Assembly (NCBI GenBank): GCA_963845675.1
Contig: CAWJSX010000001.1
Location: 1,302,001 to 1,366,000 of the forward strand
DNA from: CAWJMD01 sp963845675
GTDB lineage: Bacteria > Actinomycetota > Actinomycetes > Actinomycetales > CAWJMD01
Direction of reading: 5' to 3'
DNA length: 64,000 nt
In this document: positions 55,495-63,519 of the stretch, piece by piece
How positions within the stretch are numbered: the stretch's first letter is position 1
Layout of the letters: every line of letters begins with the position of its first letter
Translations under genes and position numbers: made by a program
The notes under the pieces: model-generated
Database searches by the model: none
Seen by the model: only the letters and a program-made list of their open reading frames with translations
Told to the model about the DNA's origin: nothing

Positions 55495-56729
55495 CGAGGA
55501 CCCCCTTCGAGCAGCCTGCGTGCCCGGTCACGGGCCCACGTCTCCGCGGCCAGCACCCGGTCGAGGTCGGCGTCGCGAGGGTGGTGCTCACGCTCCGGTG
55601 CCTGCGACCAGTCGTCGACCACCCTGCCGACAGTGTCCACGATGTCGGTGAACGTGATGTCGCCGGCCAGGAACGCGTCCACGCACTCCTCGTTGGCCGC
55701 GTTGTAGACGCCCGGGTAGGTCCCGCCCGCGGCGCCGACCTGGCGGGCCAGCCGCACCGCGGGGAAGGCCTCGTCGTCGAGCGGGAAGAACTCCCAGGTG
55801 GCGGCCTGCGTCCAGTCGCACGGTGCGGCTGCACCCGGCACGCGCTCCGGCCAGCCGAGGGCCGTCGCCACGACCATGCGCATGTCGGGCGGCGACGCCT
55901 GGAGCAGCGTCGAGCCGTCGACGAACTCCACCATCGAGTGGACGACGGACTGCGGGTGGACGACGACCTCGATGCGGTCGAACGGCACCCCGAACAGCAG
56001 GTGCGCCTCGATCACCTCGAGCCCCTTGTTCACCAGCGTCGCCGAGTTGGTCGTGATCACCGGCCCCATGGCCCAGGTCGGGTGGGCCAGGGCGTCGTCC
56101 GGCGTGACCCGCTCGAGCTCGGCGCGAGAACGACCGCGGAACGGTCCACCCGAGGCGGTGACGACCAGCTTCTCGACCTCGTCGAAGCTGCCGCCCCGTA
56201 GGCACTGGGCGATCGCCGAGTGCTCGGAGTCGACCGGGCGGATACGGTCCGTCGCGCCCCTGCCTCGCCCCCCAGCGGCCCGCGCGGCGTCGATCACGAG
56301 CTGCCCGCCGACGATCAGGGACTCCTTGTTCGCGAGCGCGAGCGTGCTGCCCGCCTCGAGGGCCGCGAGCGTGGGGCCGAGGCCGACCGAGCCCGTGACG
56401 CCGTTGAGGACGACGTCGGTCCCCCGTGAGGCGAGCTCGACCACGCCCTTCGGGCCCTCGAGCACCTCCGGCGCGTACCCCCGGCGCCCGGCTGCGCGGG
56501 AGTGCGCCTCGATCGCCTCCACGAGCGCCGGACGGGCGTCGGCCCGCGCTACCGCCACCTGCTCGACGCCGAGCTCGACGGCCTGGCGCGCCAGCAGGTC
56601 GACCCGCGCGGCGTCGCCCCCGCCGGCGGCCAGCGCGACCACCTCGAAGCGGTCGGGGTCGGCACGCACCACGTCGACGGCCTGGGTGCCGATCGAGCCG
56701 GTGGATCCGAGCAGGGCGATCTGGGTCAC
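55491..56729 (-). CDS. dxr: 1-deoxy-D-xylulose 5-phosphate reductoisomerase
   Basis: Second MEP-pathway step, NADPH-dependent. 412 residues: 'IALLGSTGSIGTQAVDVVRA', 'LALANKESLIVGGQLV', 'PVDSEHSAIAQCLRG', 'TASGGPFRGRSR' and 'HPTWAMGPVITTNSATLVNK'. GTG 56729 gives the proper Rossmann start. Forms a tightly overlapping operon with rip1 and ispG. Confidence 0.96.
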   Translation of the reverse strand: MTQIALLGSTGSIGTQAVDVVRADPDRFEVVALAAGGGDAARVDLLARQAVELGVEQVAVARADARPALVEAIEAHSRAAGRRGYAPEVLEGPKGVVELASRGTDVVLNGVTGSVGLGPTLAALEAGSTLALANKESLIVGGQLVIDAARAAGGRGRGATDRIRPVDSEHSAIAQCLRGGSFDEVEKLVVTASGGPFRGRSRAELERVTPDDALAHPTWAMGPVITTNSATLVNKGLEVIEAHLLFGVPFDRIEVVVHPQSVVHSMVEFVDGSTLLQASPPDMRMVVATALGWPERVPGAAAPCDWTQAATWEFFPLDDEAFPAVRLARQVGAAGGTYPGVYNAANEECVDAFLAGDITFTDIVDTVGRVVDDWSQAPEREHHPRDADLDRVLAAETWARDRARRLLEGGPR

Positions 56730-56763
56730 GGGACCAGTCTCCCCCGTCCGCACGCCCTCGGCG

Positions 56764-57777
56764 TCAGCGACCTTCGAGCAGTGGCCGGTCGGGGTCCCAC
56801 CGCGTGCCGTCACGGGCGTCCTGACGACGCCGGGCCATCGCCGAGAGCGTCTCCAGGACGACCCGGTTCGCCAGGGCGGCCGTGATGTCGGCGTGGTCGT
56901 AGGGCGGGGACACCTCGACCACGTCGACGGCGACGACCGGCAGCTCGAGGGCGATCCTGCGGACCGCGTCGAGCAGCTCGCGGGCCGTCAGGCCACCGGG
57001 CTCGGGCGTGCCCGTCCCCGGGGCGTGACCGGGGTCGGCGACGTCGATGTCGACGGACAGGTAGACGCCGTCGCAGCCGTCCAGGGCGATCTCGAAGGCC
57101 TCGGTCAGGCAGGCCTCGAGCCCCCGCCGTCCGATCTCCGTCATCTCGTAGGAGCGCATCCGCTGGTCGGCCATCCACGAGAGCACCTCGGGCGGGGGCC
57201 AGTAGCCGCGCAGCCCGACCTGCAGGAAGCGGTCACCGCGCAGGGCGCCGGACTCGATCAGGCGTCGCATCGGCTGACCGTGGCCCCACAGCGAGCCGAA
57301 CTCGATGTCCCCGGTGTCGGCGTGCGCGTCGAAGTGGATCATCGAGACCCGACCCTGACCCAGGGCGTCGGCGACGCCGCTCGCCGACCCGTACGTGATC
57401 GAGTGGTCGCCGCCGAGCACGACCGGGACGGCCCCGCTGGCGGCCACGCGGGCCACGGCCTGCCGCAGCGAGCCCAGCGCCTTCTCGATGTCGCCGGGCG
57501 GCATCTCGACGTCGCCCGCGTCGACGACGGTGAGGTCGCGCAGGGCGTCGGTCCGCAGCGCGAGGTGCGGACGCGACCCGTCGTGGGCCAGGTAGTCGGT
57601 GCCGCGGATCGCCTGCGGGCCGAAGCGCGTTCCCGGACGGTGCGACGTGCCCCCGTCGAACGGCGCGCCGACCACCACGACGTCGGCGTCCGAGAACGAC
57701 TGCGGTTCGTCGAGATCCGCGCGTGGAACGCCGAGGAAGGTGAAGTCGGGGCCGAACTGCGACCCGTACCTGGTCAC
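56764..57777 (-). CDS. Ureohydrolase: guanidinobutyrase or agmatinase
   Basis: 337-residue Mn-dependent ureohydrolase: 'VVVLGGDHSITYG', 'SMIHFDAHADTGD', 'DVYLSVDID'-type block 'GVYLSVDIDVADPGHAPGTG' and 'EPGGLTARELLDAVR'. All Mn ligands (His, Asp-x-His-x-Asp, Asp-x-Asp) are present. GTG 57777 overlaps the gabD stop by 4 bp, so the enzyme is made with succinate-semialdehyde dehydrogenase. With gabT divergent next to it, 4-guanidinobutyrate to GABA plus urea is the most coherent reaction; agmatine to putrescine is the alternative. Confidence 0.85.
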   Translation of the reverse strand: MTRYGSQFGPDFTFLGVPRADLDEPQSFSDADVVVVGAPFDGGTSHRPGTRFGPQAIRGTDYLAHDGSRPHLALRTDALRDLTVVDAGDVEMPPGDIEKALGSLRQAVARVAASGAVPVVLGGDHSITYGSASGVADALGQGRVSMIHFDAHADTGDIEFGSLWGHGQPMRRLIESGALRGDRFLQVGLRGYWPPPEVLSWMADQRMRSYEMTEIGRRGLEACLTEAFEIALDGCDGVYLSVDIDVADPGHAPGTGTPEPGGLTARELLDAVRRIALELPVVAVDVVEVSPPYDHADITAALANRVVLETLSAMARRRQDARDGTRWDPDRPLLEGR

Positions 57778-59240
57778 AGGCTGATGCCCACGTACTTCGT
57801 CTCCAGGTACTCCTCGATGCCCTCGGCGCCGCCCTCGCGTCCGAACCCGCTGTGCTTGACGCCACCGAACGGAGCGGCGGGGTTCGACACGACGCCGGCG
57901 TTGAGCCCGACCATGCCGGTCTCCAGGCGCTCGACGACACGCAGGGCCCGCTGGAGGTCGCGGGTGAACACGTAGGCGACGAGGCCGAACTCGGTGTCGT
58001 TGGCCGCCTCGACCGCCTCGTCGTCGGTCGTGAAGGTGACGACGGGCGCGACCGGCCCGAACACCTCCTCGTGCAGGATGCGCGCGTCGGCCGGCACCTC
58101 CGCCAGCACGGTAGGCGGGTAGAAGTACCCGGGACCGTCGACCGCCGAGCCGCCGCAGAGGACGGTCGCGCCGCGGTCACGGGCGTCCTCGACCAGGTCG
58201 CTGACCTTGTCGCGCGTCGCGGCGTCGACGAGGGGCCCGACCTTCGTGCCGTCCTCGCTGCCACGACCGATCGCCATCGCGCCCATCCGGTCGGCCAGAC
58301 GCGAGGTGAACTCGTCGGCGACGCTCTCGTGCACGAGGAAGCGGTTGGCGGCCGTGCACGCCTCCCCGGTGTTGCGCATCTTGGCGAGCATCGCGCCCTC
58401 GACCGCGGCGTCGACGTCGGCGTCGCCGAACACGACGAAGGGCGCGTTGCCGCCCAGCTCCATCGACACGCGCAGGAGCTGCTCCGCCGACTGCTCGACG
58501 AGCTTGCGGCCCACCTCTGTCGACCCGGTGAACGACAGCTTGCGCAGGCGCGGGTCGCGGATCAGGGGCTCCATCACCTCGCCGGTGCGCGAGGTCGTCA
58601 CCACGTTGAGAACGCCGTCGGGCAGCCCCGCCTCCGACAGCAGGTCGGCCAGCGCGAGCATGGACAGCGGCGTCAGAGAGGCGGGCTTCACCACCATCGT
58701 GCAGCCTGCGGCGATGGCGGGACCGATCTTGCGGGTCCCCATCGCCATCGGGAAGTTCCAGGGGGTGATGAACAGGCACGGTCCGACGGGCTGCTTCATG
58801 GTGAGCAGCCGGCTGGCGCCGTTCGGAGCCGTCGACCAGCGCCCGGCGATCCGCACCGCCTCCTCCGAGAACCAGCGGAAGAACTCCGCGGCGTAGGTGA
58901 TCTCGGCCTTGGACTCGGCGACGGGCTTTCCCATCTCCAGGGTCATCAGCAGGGCGAGGTCGTCGGCGCGCGAGGTGATCATGTCGAAGGCACGGCGGAG
59001 GATCTCCCCCCGGTCCCTGGGGGGAACGGCGGCCCAGTCGGCCTGGGCCGCGACGGCGGCGTCGAGGGCCTCGACGCCGTCAGCGGCCGTCGCGTCGGCG
59101 ACGGTCGCGATCACCTCACCCGTCGACGGGTCCTCGACGTCGATGCGCCCGCCGCCCGTGGCCTCGCGCCACGACCCTGCGATCCACAGCCCCGTGGGTA
59201 CGGCATCGACGACCTTCTGCTCGCGCTCCGTGACGGCCAT
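57774..59240 (-). CDS. gabD: Succinate-semialdehyde dehydrogenase (NAD(P))
   Basis: 488-residue aldehyde dehydrogenase: 'TPWNFPMAMGTRKIGPAIAA' (cofactor), 'FTGSTEVGRKLVEQSAEQLL', the general base in 'MELGGNAPFVVF', the nucleophile in 'MRNTGEACTAANRF' and 'PFGGVKHSGFGREGG'. It closely follows the GabD pattern. ATG 59240 has aggagg 17 bases upstream in the leader; the frame is open far upstream but non-coding. Divergent from gabT. Confidence 0.9.
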   Translation of the reverse strand: MAVTEREQKVVDAVPTGLWIAGSWREATGGGRIDVEDPSTGEVIATVADATAADGVEALDAAVAAQADWAAVPPRDRGEILRRAFDMITSRADDLALLMTLEMGKPVAESKAEITYAAEFFRWFSEEAVRIAGRWSTAPNGASRLLTMKQPVGPCLFITPWNFPMAMGTRKIGPAIAAGCTMVVKPASLTPLSMLALADLLSEAGLPDGVLNVVTTSRTGEVMEPLIRDPRLRKLSFTGSTEVGRKLVEQSAEQLLRVSMELGGNAPFVVFGDADVDAAVEGAMLAKMRNTGEACTAANRFLVHESVADEFTSRLADRMGAMAIGRGSEDGTKVGPLVDAATRDKVSDLVEDARDRGATVLCGGSAVDGPGYFYPPTVLAEVPADARILHEEVFGPVAPVVTFTTDDEAVEAANDTEFGLVAYVFTRDLQRALRVVERLETGMVGLNAGVVSNPAAPFGGVKHSGFGREGGAEGIEEYLETKYVGISL

Positions 59241-59272
59241 CGCCCGCTCAGTCCTCCTGGTCTCGGTGACGA

Positions 59273-59286
59273 GCCGACCGGTCGGC
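59273..59286. promoter_or_regulatory. 14-bp perfect palindrome (gccgaccggtcggc) in the gabD-gabT divergent region
   Basis: It is 32 bp upstream of gabD and ~110 bp upstream of gabT, in the only shared control region (59241-59396). A regulator site is possible, but GC-rich palindromes of this length also arise by chance here. Confidence 0.3.
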
Positions 59287-59384
59287 CCACGTCGCGCACC
59301 ATTCAACTGCAGCCGCACGGAGGACGCCAGGGCAGTGATTGCGAATTCCGTCGTCCAGGGCTGCCCATGGCGCCTGTTCCGGCC

Positions 59385-59390
59385 TACCCT
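59385..59390 (+). promoter_or_regulatory. -10 hexamer (taccct) for leaderless gabT
   Basis: TACCCT, six bases, then ATG 59397. Confidence 0.5.
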
Positions 59391-59396
59391 GACGCC

Positions 59397-60743
59397 ATGA
59401 GCGACGTAATCAGCACCCCGGGTCTCGCGGGGCGGCTCCTGACCGAGCTGCCGGGGCCTCGGTCGCGGGCCCTGACCGCGCGACAGCGCTCGGCCGTTCC
59501 GAGGGGAATCAGCACGATGCTGGGCGCCTGGGTCGACCACGGCTCGGGTGCGCTGCTCACGGACGTCGACGGCAACACGCTCATCGACCTGGGTTCGGGC
59601 ATCGCGGTCACGGGCGTCGGCCACGCCCACCCGCGCGTGGTGGCAGCGGTGCAGGAGCAGGTGGCGGCGTTCGCGCACACCTGCTTCATGGTCTCCCCCT
59701 ACGAGTCGTACCTGCGCGTCTGCGAGGCCCTCGCCGAGCTGACCCCGGGCGACCACGAGAAGCGGTCCGTGCTGCTGAACTCCGGCGCCGAGGCGGTGGA
59801 GAACGCCGTCAAGATCGCGCGGACGGCCACCGGACGCGATGCCGTGGTGGTCTTCGACCACGGGTACCACGGCCGGACGAACCTCACGATGGCGATGACA
59901 TCGAAGGTCATGCCGTACAAGAAGGGCTTCGGACCCTTCGCCGGCGAGGTGTACCGCGTCCCGATGTCGTACCCCTTCCGGGACCCACGGGGCATGACCG
60001 GCGAGCAGGCGGCCGACAGGGCACTGCAGCTCGTCGAGAAGCAGGTGGGCGCGGACCAGGTCGCCGCCGTGGTGATCGAGCCGATCCAGGGCGAGGGAGG
60101 CTTCGTGGTCCCGGCGCCCGGGTTCCTGCCCGCCCTGCAGCGCTGGTGCACCGCGAACGGCGCGCTCCTCGTCGCGGACGAGATCCAGACAGGGTTCGGG
60201 CGGACGGGCGACTGGTTCGCCAGCGACCACGAAGGCGTCGTGCCCGACCTCGTGACGACCGCCAAGGGCATCGCCGCAGGGCTCCCCCTGGCCGCGGTGA
60301 CCGGCAGGGCCGAGGTGATGGACAGCGTGCATCCCGGTGGTCTGGGCGGCACCTACGGCGGCAACCCGGTCGCGTGCGCGGCGGCACTCGCGGCGATCGC
60401 CGTCTACCGGGAGGAGGACCTCCTGGCGCGGGCACGCTCGATCGAGGCCACCGTCGTGTCGCTCCTGCGCGACGCGCAGTCGCGCCACCCGGGGATCGGC
60501 GACGTCCGGGGCCGCGGCGCGATGCTCGCCGTCGAGCTCGTCGGAACAGACGGCACCACCCCGGACCCGGTGTCCGCTGCGGCGGTTGCGGCGCGATGCC
60601 ATGCCGCCGGCGTGCTGACGCTCACGTGCGGGACGTTCGGGAACGTCATCCGGCTGCTGCCGCCGATGGTCATCACCGACGACCAGCTCACCGCCGGCAC
60701 CGACGTCCTCCTCGAGGCGATGGACGAGGTGATGGCGCGGTGA
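59397..60743 (+). CDS. gabT: 4-aminobutyrate-2-oxoglutarate aminotransferase
   Basis: 448-residue class III PLP aminotransferase. 'LIDLGSGIAVTGVGHAHPRV', 'LNSGAEAVENAVKIARTATG', 'VVIEPIQGEGGFVVPAPGFL', 'LLVADEIQTGFGRTG' and the Schiff-base lysine in 'VTTAKGIAAGLPLAAVTG' match GabT. It converts GABA to succinate semialdehyde, the substrate of gabD across the divergent promoter. Its TGA overlaps the GTG of the next aminotransferase gene. Confidence 0.93.
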   Translation: MSDVISTPGLAGRLLTELPGPRSRALTARQRSAVPRGISTMLGAWVDHGSGALLTDVDGNTLIDLGSGIAVTGVGHAHPRVVAAVQEQVAAFAHTCFMVSPYESYLRVCEALAELTPGDHEKRSVLLNSGAEAVENAVKIARTATGRDAVVVFDHGYHGRTNLTMAMTSKVMPYKKGFGPFAGEVYRVPMSYPFRDPRGMTGEQAADRALQLVEKQVGADQVAAVVIEPIQGEGGFVVPAPGFLPALQRWCTANGALLVADEIQTGFGRTGDWFASDHEGVVPDLVTTAKGIAAGLPLAAVTGRAEVMDSVHPGGLGGTYGGNPVACAAALAAIAVYREEDLLARARSIEATVVSLLRDAQSRHPGIGDVRGRGAMLAVELVGTDGTTPDPVSAAAVAARCHAAGVLTLTCGTFGNVIRLLPPMVITDDQLTAGTDVLLEAMDEVMAR

Positions 60744-62092
60744 CGGGCGTCGACCCCTCCCGGGTCCGCGAGATGCGGTCGACCGAGTCGGAGAGGTTCG
60801 CGGCGAACCACCCACGGTGCGGGGTGGCGCACGAGCGGGCACGCCGCCACCTGCCCGGCGGTGTGCCGATGAGCTGGATGGCCAAGTGGGCCGGACCCTT
60901 CCCGCTCTGCGTCGACGAGGCGGAGGGGTCGCGTTTCAGCTGCCTGGACGGCCTGGAGTTCGCCGACCTCTGCCTCGGGGACACCGGGGCGATGACGGGC
61001 CACAGCCCCCTCCCGACGGTCGTCGCGGTGGCCGAGCGCGCGAGCCGGGGTCTGACGACGATGCTGCCGACGCCCGACGGACCGTTCGCCGCTGAGGAGC
61101 TGACCAGTCGCTTCGGTCTCCCCCAGTGGCAGTTCACGCTGTCGGCGACTGATGCCAACCGCCACGTCGTCCGCTACGCCCGGCACCTCACCGGACGCCA
61201 GAAGATCCTGGTGATGGACTACTGCTACCACGGCAGCGTCGACGAGACCTTCGCGACGCTCGCCGACGGGGAGGTGGTCCCGCGACGGGGGAACATCGGC
61301 CCTCCCGTGCACCCGGCCCTGACGACGGCCGTTGTGCCGTTCAACGACGTCGGGGCCCTGGAGCGCGCGCTCGCAGGCGGTGAGATCGCCTGCGTGCTGG
61401 CGGAACCCGCGATGACCAACATCGGCATCGTCCTGCCCGAGCCCGGCTACCACGACGCGCTGCGTGAGCTGACCCGCACCTTCGGCTCCCTGCTGGTGCT
61501 CGACGAGACGCACACGCTGTGCACCGGTCCCGGGGGGATGACGGCGCGGGACGGGCTCGGCCCGGACGTCGTGACACTCGGCAAGGCGATCGGCGGCGGC
61601 GTGCCCTGCGGTGCGTTCGGGATGAGCCAGGACCTGGCGGACCGGGCGACCGCCCAGGTCGACCTCGAGGACGTGGACCTGGGCGGCATCGGCGGCACGC
61701 TGGCGGGCAACGCCCTGTCCCTGGCGGCGATCCGGGCGACGTTGAGCGAGGTGCTGACCCCCGATGCGTACGCCCACATGGAGGCACTCGCGCAGCGGTG
61801 GACGGACGGCGTGCAGACCGGCATCGACGGCCACGGCCTCCCGTGGCACGTCACGCGGCTCGGCGGCCGCGCCGAGTACGCCTTCTCCCCGACGCCGCCG
61901 CGCCACGGAGCGGAGGCGGCGTCGGCGGACGACTTCGACCTGCAGACGCTCCTGCACCTTGCGGCGCTCAACGACGGGCTGCTGCTCACCCCGTTCCACA
62001 ACATGGCGCTGATGGCGCCGACGACCGAGCCGCACCAGGTCGACCGGCACACGGAGTCCTTCGACAAGGTGCTGTCGGCCCTGGTCGCCTGA
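60740..62092 (+). CDS. Class III (HemL-like) PLP aminotransferase of unknown substrate
   Basis: 450 residues. 'RARRHLPGGVPMSWMAKWAG', 'ELTSRFGLPQWQFTLSATDA', 'VMDYCYHGSVDETFATLADG', 'LLVLDETHTLCTGPGGMT' and the PLP lysine in 'VVTLGKAIGGGVPCGAFGMS' place it with glutamate-1-semialdehyde-aminomutase-like aminotransferases. The tryptophan-rich start and HTLCTGPGG segment are a recognisable uncharacterised subgroup, not HemL. Coupled to gabT by a 4-bp overlap, so it probably handles a related omega-amino acid or polyamine intermediate. Confidence 0.82.
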   Translation: MTGVDPSRVREMRSTESERFAANHPRCGVAHERARRHLPGGVPMSWMAKWAGPFPLCVDEAEGSRFSCLDGLEFADLCLGDTGAMTGHSPLPTVVAVAERASRGLTTMLPTPDGPFAAEELTSRFGLPQWQFTLSATDANRHVVRYARHLTGRQKILVMDYCYHGSVDETFATLADGEVVPRRGNIGPPVHPALTTAVVPFNDVGALERALAGGEIACVLAEPAMTNIGIVLPEPGYHDALRELTRTFGSLLVLDETHTLCTGPGGMTARDGLGPDVVTLGKAIGGGVPCGAFGMSQDLADRATAQVDLEDVDLGGIGGTLAGNALSLAAIRATLSEVLTPDAYAHMEALAQRWTDGVQTGIDGHGLPWHVTRLGGRAEYAFSPTPPRHGAEAASADDFDLQTLLHLAALNDGLLLTPFHNMALMAPTTEPHQVDRHTESFDKVLSALVA

Positions 62093-62123
62093 CCGTCGTT
62101 CCTGCGGGTCCCCGCGACCTTGG

Positions 62124-62174
62124 CTGGTCACGCCTGGCGCGAAACGCCGAGCGTGTCGCGCCATTCACGACCAG
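62124..62174. terminator. Bidirectional hairpin between convergent genes
   Basis: Three nested stems: ctggtc/gaccag, tggcgcga/tcgcgcca and acgc/gcgt with a cga loop. It is placed 32 bp after the aminotransferase stop and 45 bp before the converging saccharopine-dehydrogenase-like stop. Confidence 0.7.
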
Positions 62175-62218
62175 TCGAGGAGGGGGACGGCCCGTGTGCC
62201 GCACATCCCCGCTCCGCG

Positions 62219-63481
62219 TCACGCTCCCGGGGTGCGTTCCTGGAGCTCCCACGGTGAGTCGTAGCCGCCCTTGAGGAGGTCGAGGAACGGGACGGCGTCG
62301 AAGGCCTCGGGGCCGAGGACCCCTGTGCCGGACCAGACCCCGGAGGCGAGCAGCTCGAGTGCCACCGCGGGGTTGACCGCCGTCTGCCACACGACGCACT
62401 GCGCTCCGTACTCCGCCATCGACCAGGCGTTGTCCACCGCGTGGTACAGGTACACCTCGCGGGGTCGGCCGTCCGTTCCGGTGCCCGTGACCCACAGGCC
62501 GGCGCACGTGGTGCCGCTCATCCGGTCGCCGATCGTCGCCGGGTCGGGCAGGCAGGCGGCGACGAGGTCCCGCGGCGACACCTCGACACGTCCGGCGCTG
62601 CTGCTCACCGGGACCGGCGTCGTCCGGTCGAGGCCGAGCGCGTTGAGCGTCTTGAGGACGTCGATGAACTCCTCACCCAGCCCGTACTTGAAGGTGACCC
62701 GCTTCGCCCGGACCCACCGGGGCATCAGCAGCACCTCCTCGTGCTCGACGTTGACGCACTCGACCGGACCGATCCCCGCCGGGAAGTCGAAGACCTCGGG
62801 CTCGCTGAACGGTGGCGTCGTGAACCACTCGCGGCCCTCCTCCCACACCACCGGCGGGTTGAGGCACTCCTCGATCGTGGTCCAGATCGAGAAGGACGGC
62901 GCGAAGGACGGCTCCCCGTCCGCCCCGGCGACGACCAGGTTGGAGCCGTCCCGCGTGCCGAGCTCGTCGATCTCACCGAAGAGGTGGTCGGCGGCGTAGC
63001 GGGCGAAGACGTCCGAGAGCCCCGGCTCGACCCCCATCCCCACCAGGGCGAGCCGTCCCGCCTCCTCCCACTGCGGCGCCGCGGCGAACTGCTCGTCCCC
63101 GAGCTTCACGCCGGGCAGCTCGTGCGGGCGCTCGGGGTGCGGCCGGCTGAGCGACATGGCCATGTCGAGGTAGTCCGCGCCGGCGTCCCTGGCCCCGGTG
63201 AAGACGGGCATCACGAAACGTGGGTCGACCGCGTTCATCACGTGGGTCACACCGTGCTCACGGGCGAGTGCCGTGACCGAGCCGGCGTCGGAGGCGTCCA
63301 CGCGCGCTGCGAGGAAGCGTCCGTCGTCCGCCCCGTCACGGCCGGAGACGGCCGCGACCGTCCGCTGGGCGCGGGCCAGGTCGTAGTCGCTGACGACGCA
63401 CAGGTCGAAGAAGTCACGCCGCGCGATGATGCGAGCGAACGCATCTCCCACGCCACCGGAGCCCACCAACAGGATCCTCAT
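62219..63481 (-). CDS. Saccharopine-dehydrogenase-like oxidoreductase
   Basis: 420 residues. N-terminal Rossmann start 'MRILLVGSGGVGDAFARIIA', 'VTHVMNAVDPRFVMPVFTGA', 'YLDMAMSLSRPHPERP' and 'LVGMGVEPGLSDVFARYAAD' are typical of the saccharopine-dehydrogenase/lysine-dehydrogenase/homospermidine-synthase fold. The C-terminal half ('FPAGIGPVECVNVEHEEVLL', 'YHAVDNAWSMAEYGAQC') is the dimer/catalytic domain. ATG 63481 is chosen for the Rossmann start, with aaagg upstream. It lies 38 bp downstream of a potC-type permease gene, pointing to an imported amine or amino acid. The exact reaction is unknown. Confidence 0.82.
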   Translation of the reverse strand: MRILLVGSGGVGDAFARIIARRDFFDLCVVSDYDLARAQRTVAAVSGRDGADDGRFLAARVDASDAGSVTALAREHGVTHVMNAVDPRFVMPVFTGARDAGADYLDMAMSLSRPHPERPHELPGVKLGDEQFAAAPQWEEAGRLALVGMGVEPGLSDVFARYAADHLFGEIDELGTRDGSNLVVAGADGEPSFAPSFSIWTTIEECLNPPVVWEEGREWFTTPPFSEPEVFDFPAGIGPVECVNVEHEEVLLMPRWVRAKRVTFKYGLGEEFIDVLKTLNALGLDRTTPVPVSSSAGRVEVSPRDLVAACLPDPATIGDRMSGTTCAGLWVTGTGTDGRPREVYLYHAVDNAWSMAEYGAQCVVWQTAVNPAVALELLASGVWSGTGVLGPEAFDAVPFLDLLKGGYDSPWELQERTPGA

Positions 63482-63519
63482 CGGGACAGCACCTTTCAGG
63501 GTTGACGGCTGGGGACGGC

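Noticed and set aside
57774..60842. Minus-strand frame extending gabD upstream through the gabT region to 60842
   Set aside because: Only the part from ATG 59240 encodes the aldehyde dehydrogenase; the rest is the reverse of gabT and has shadow composition.
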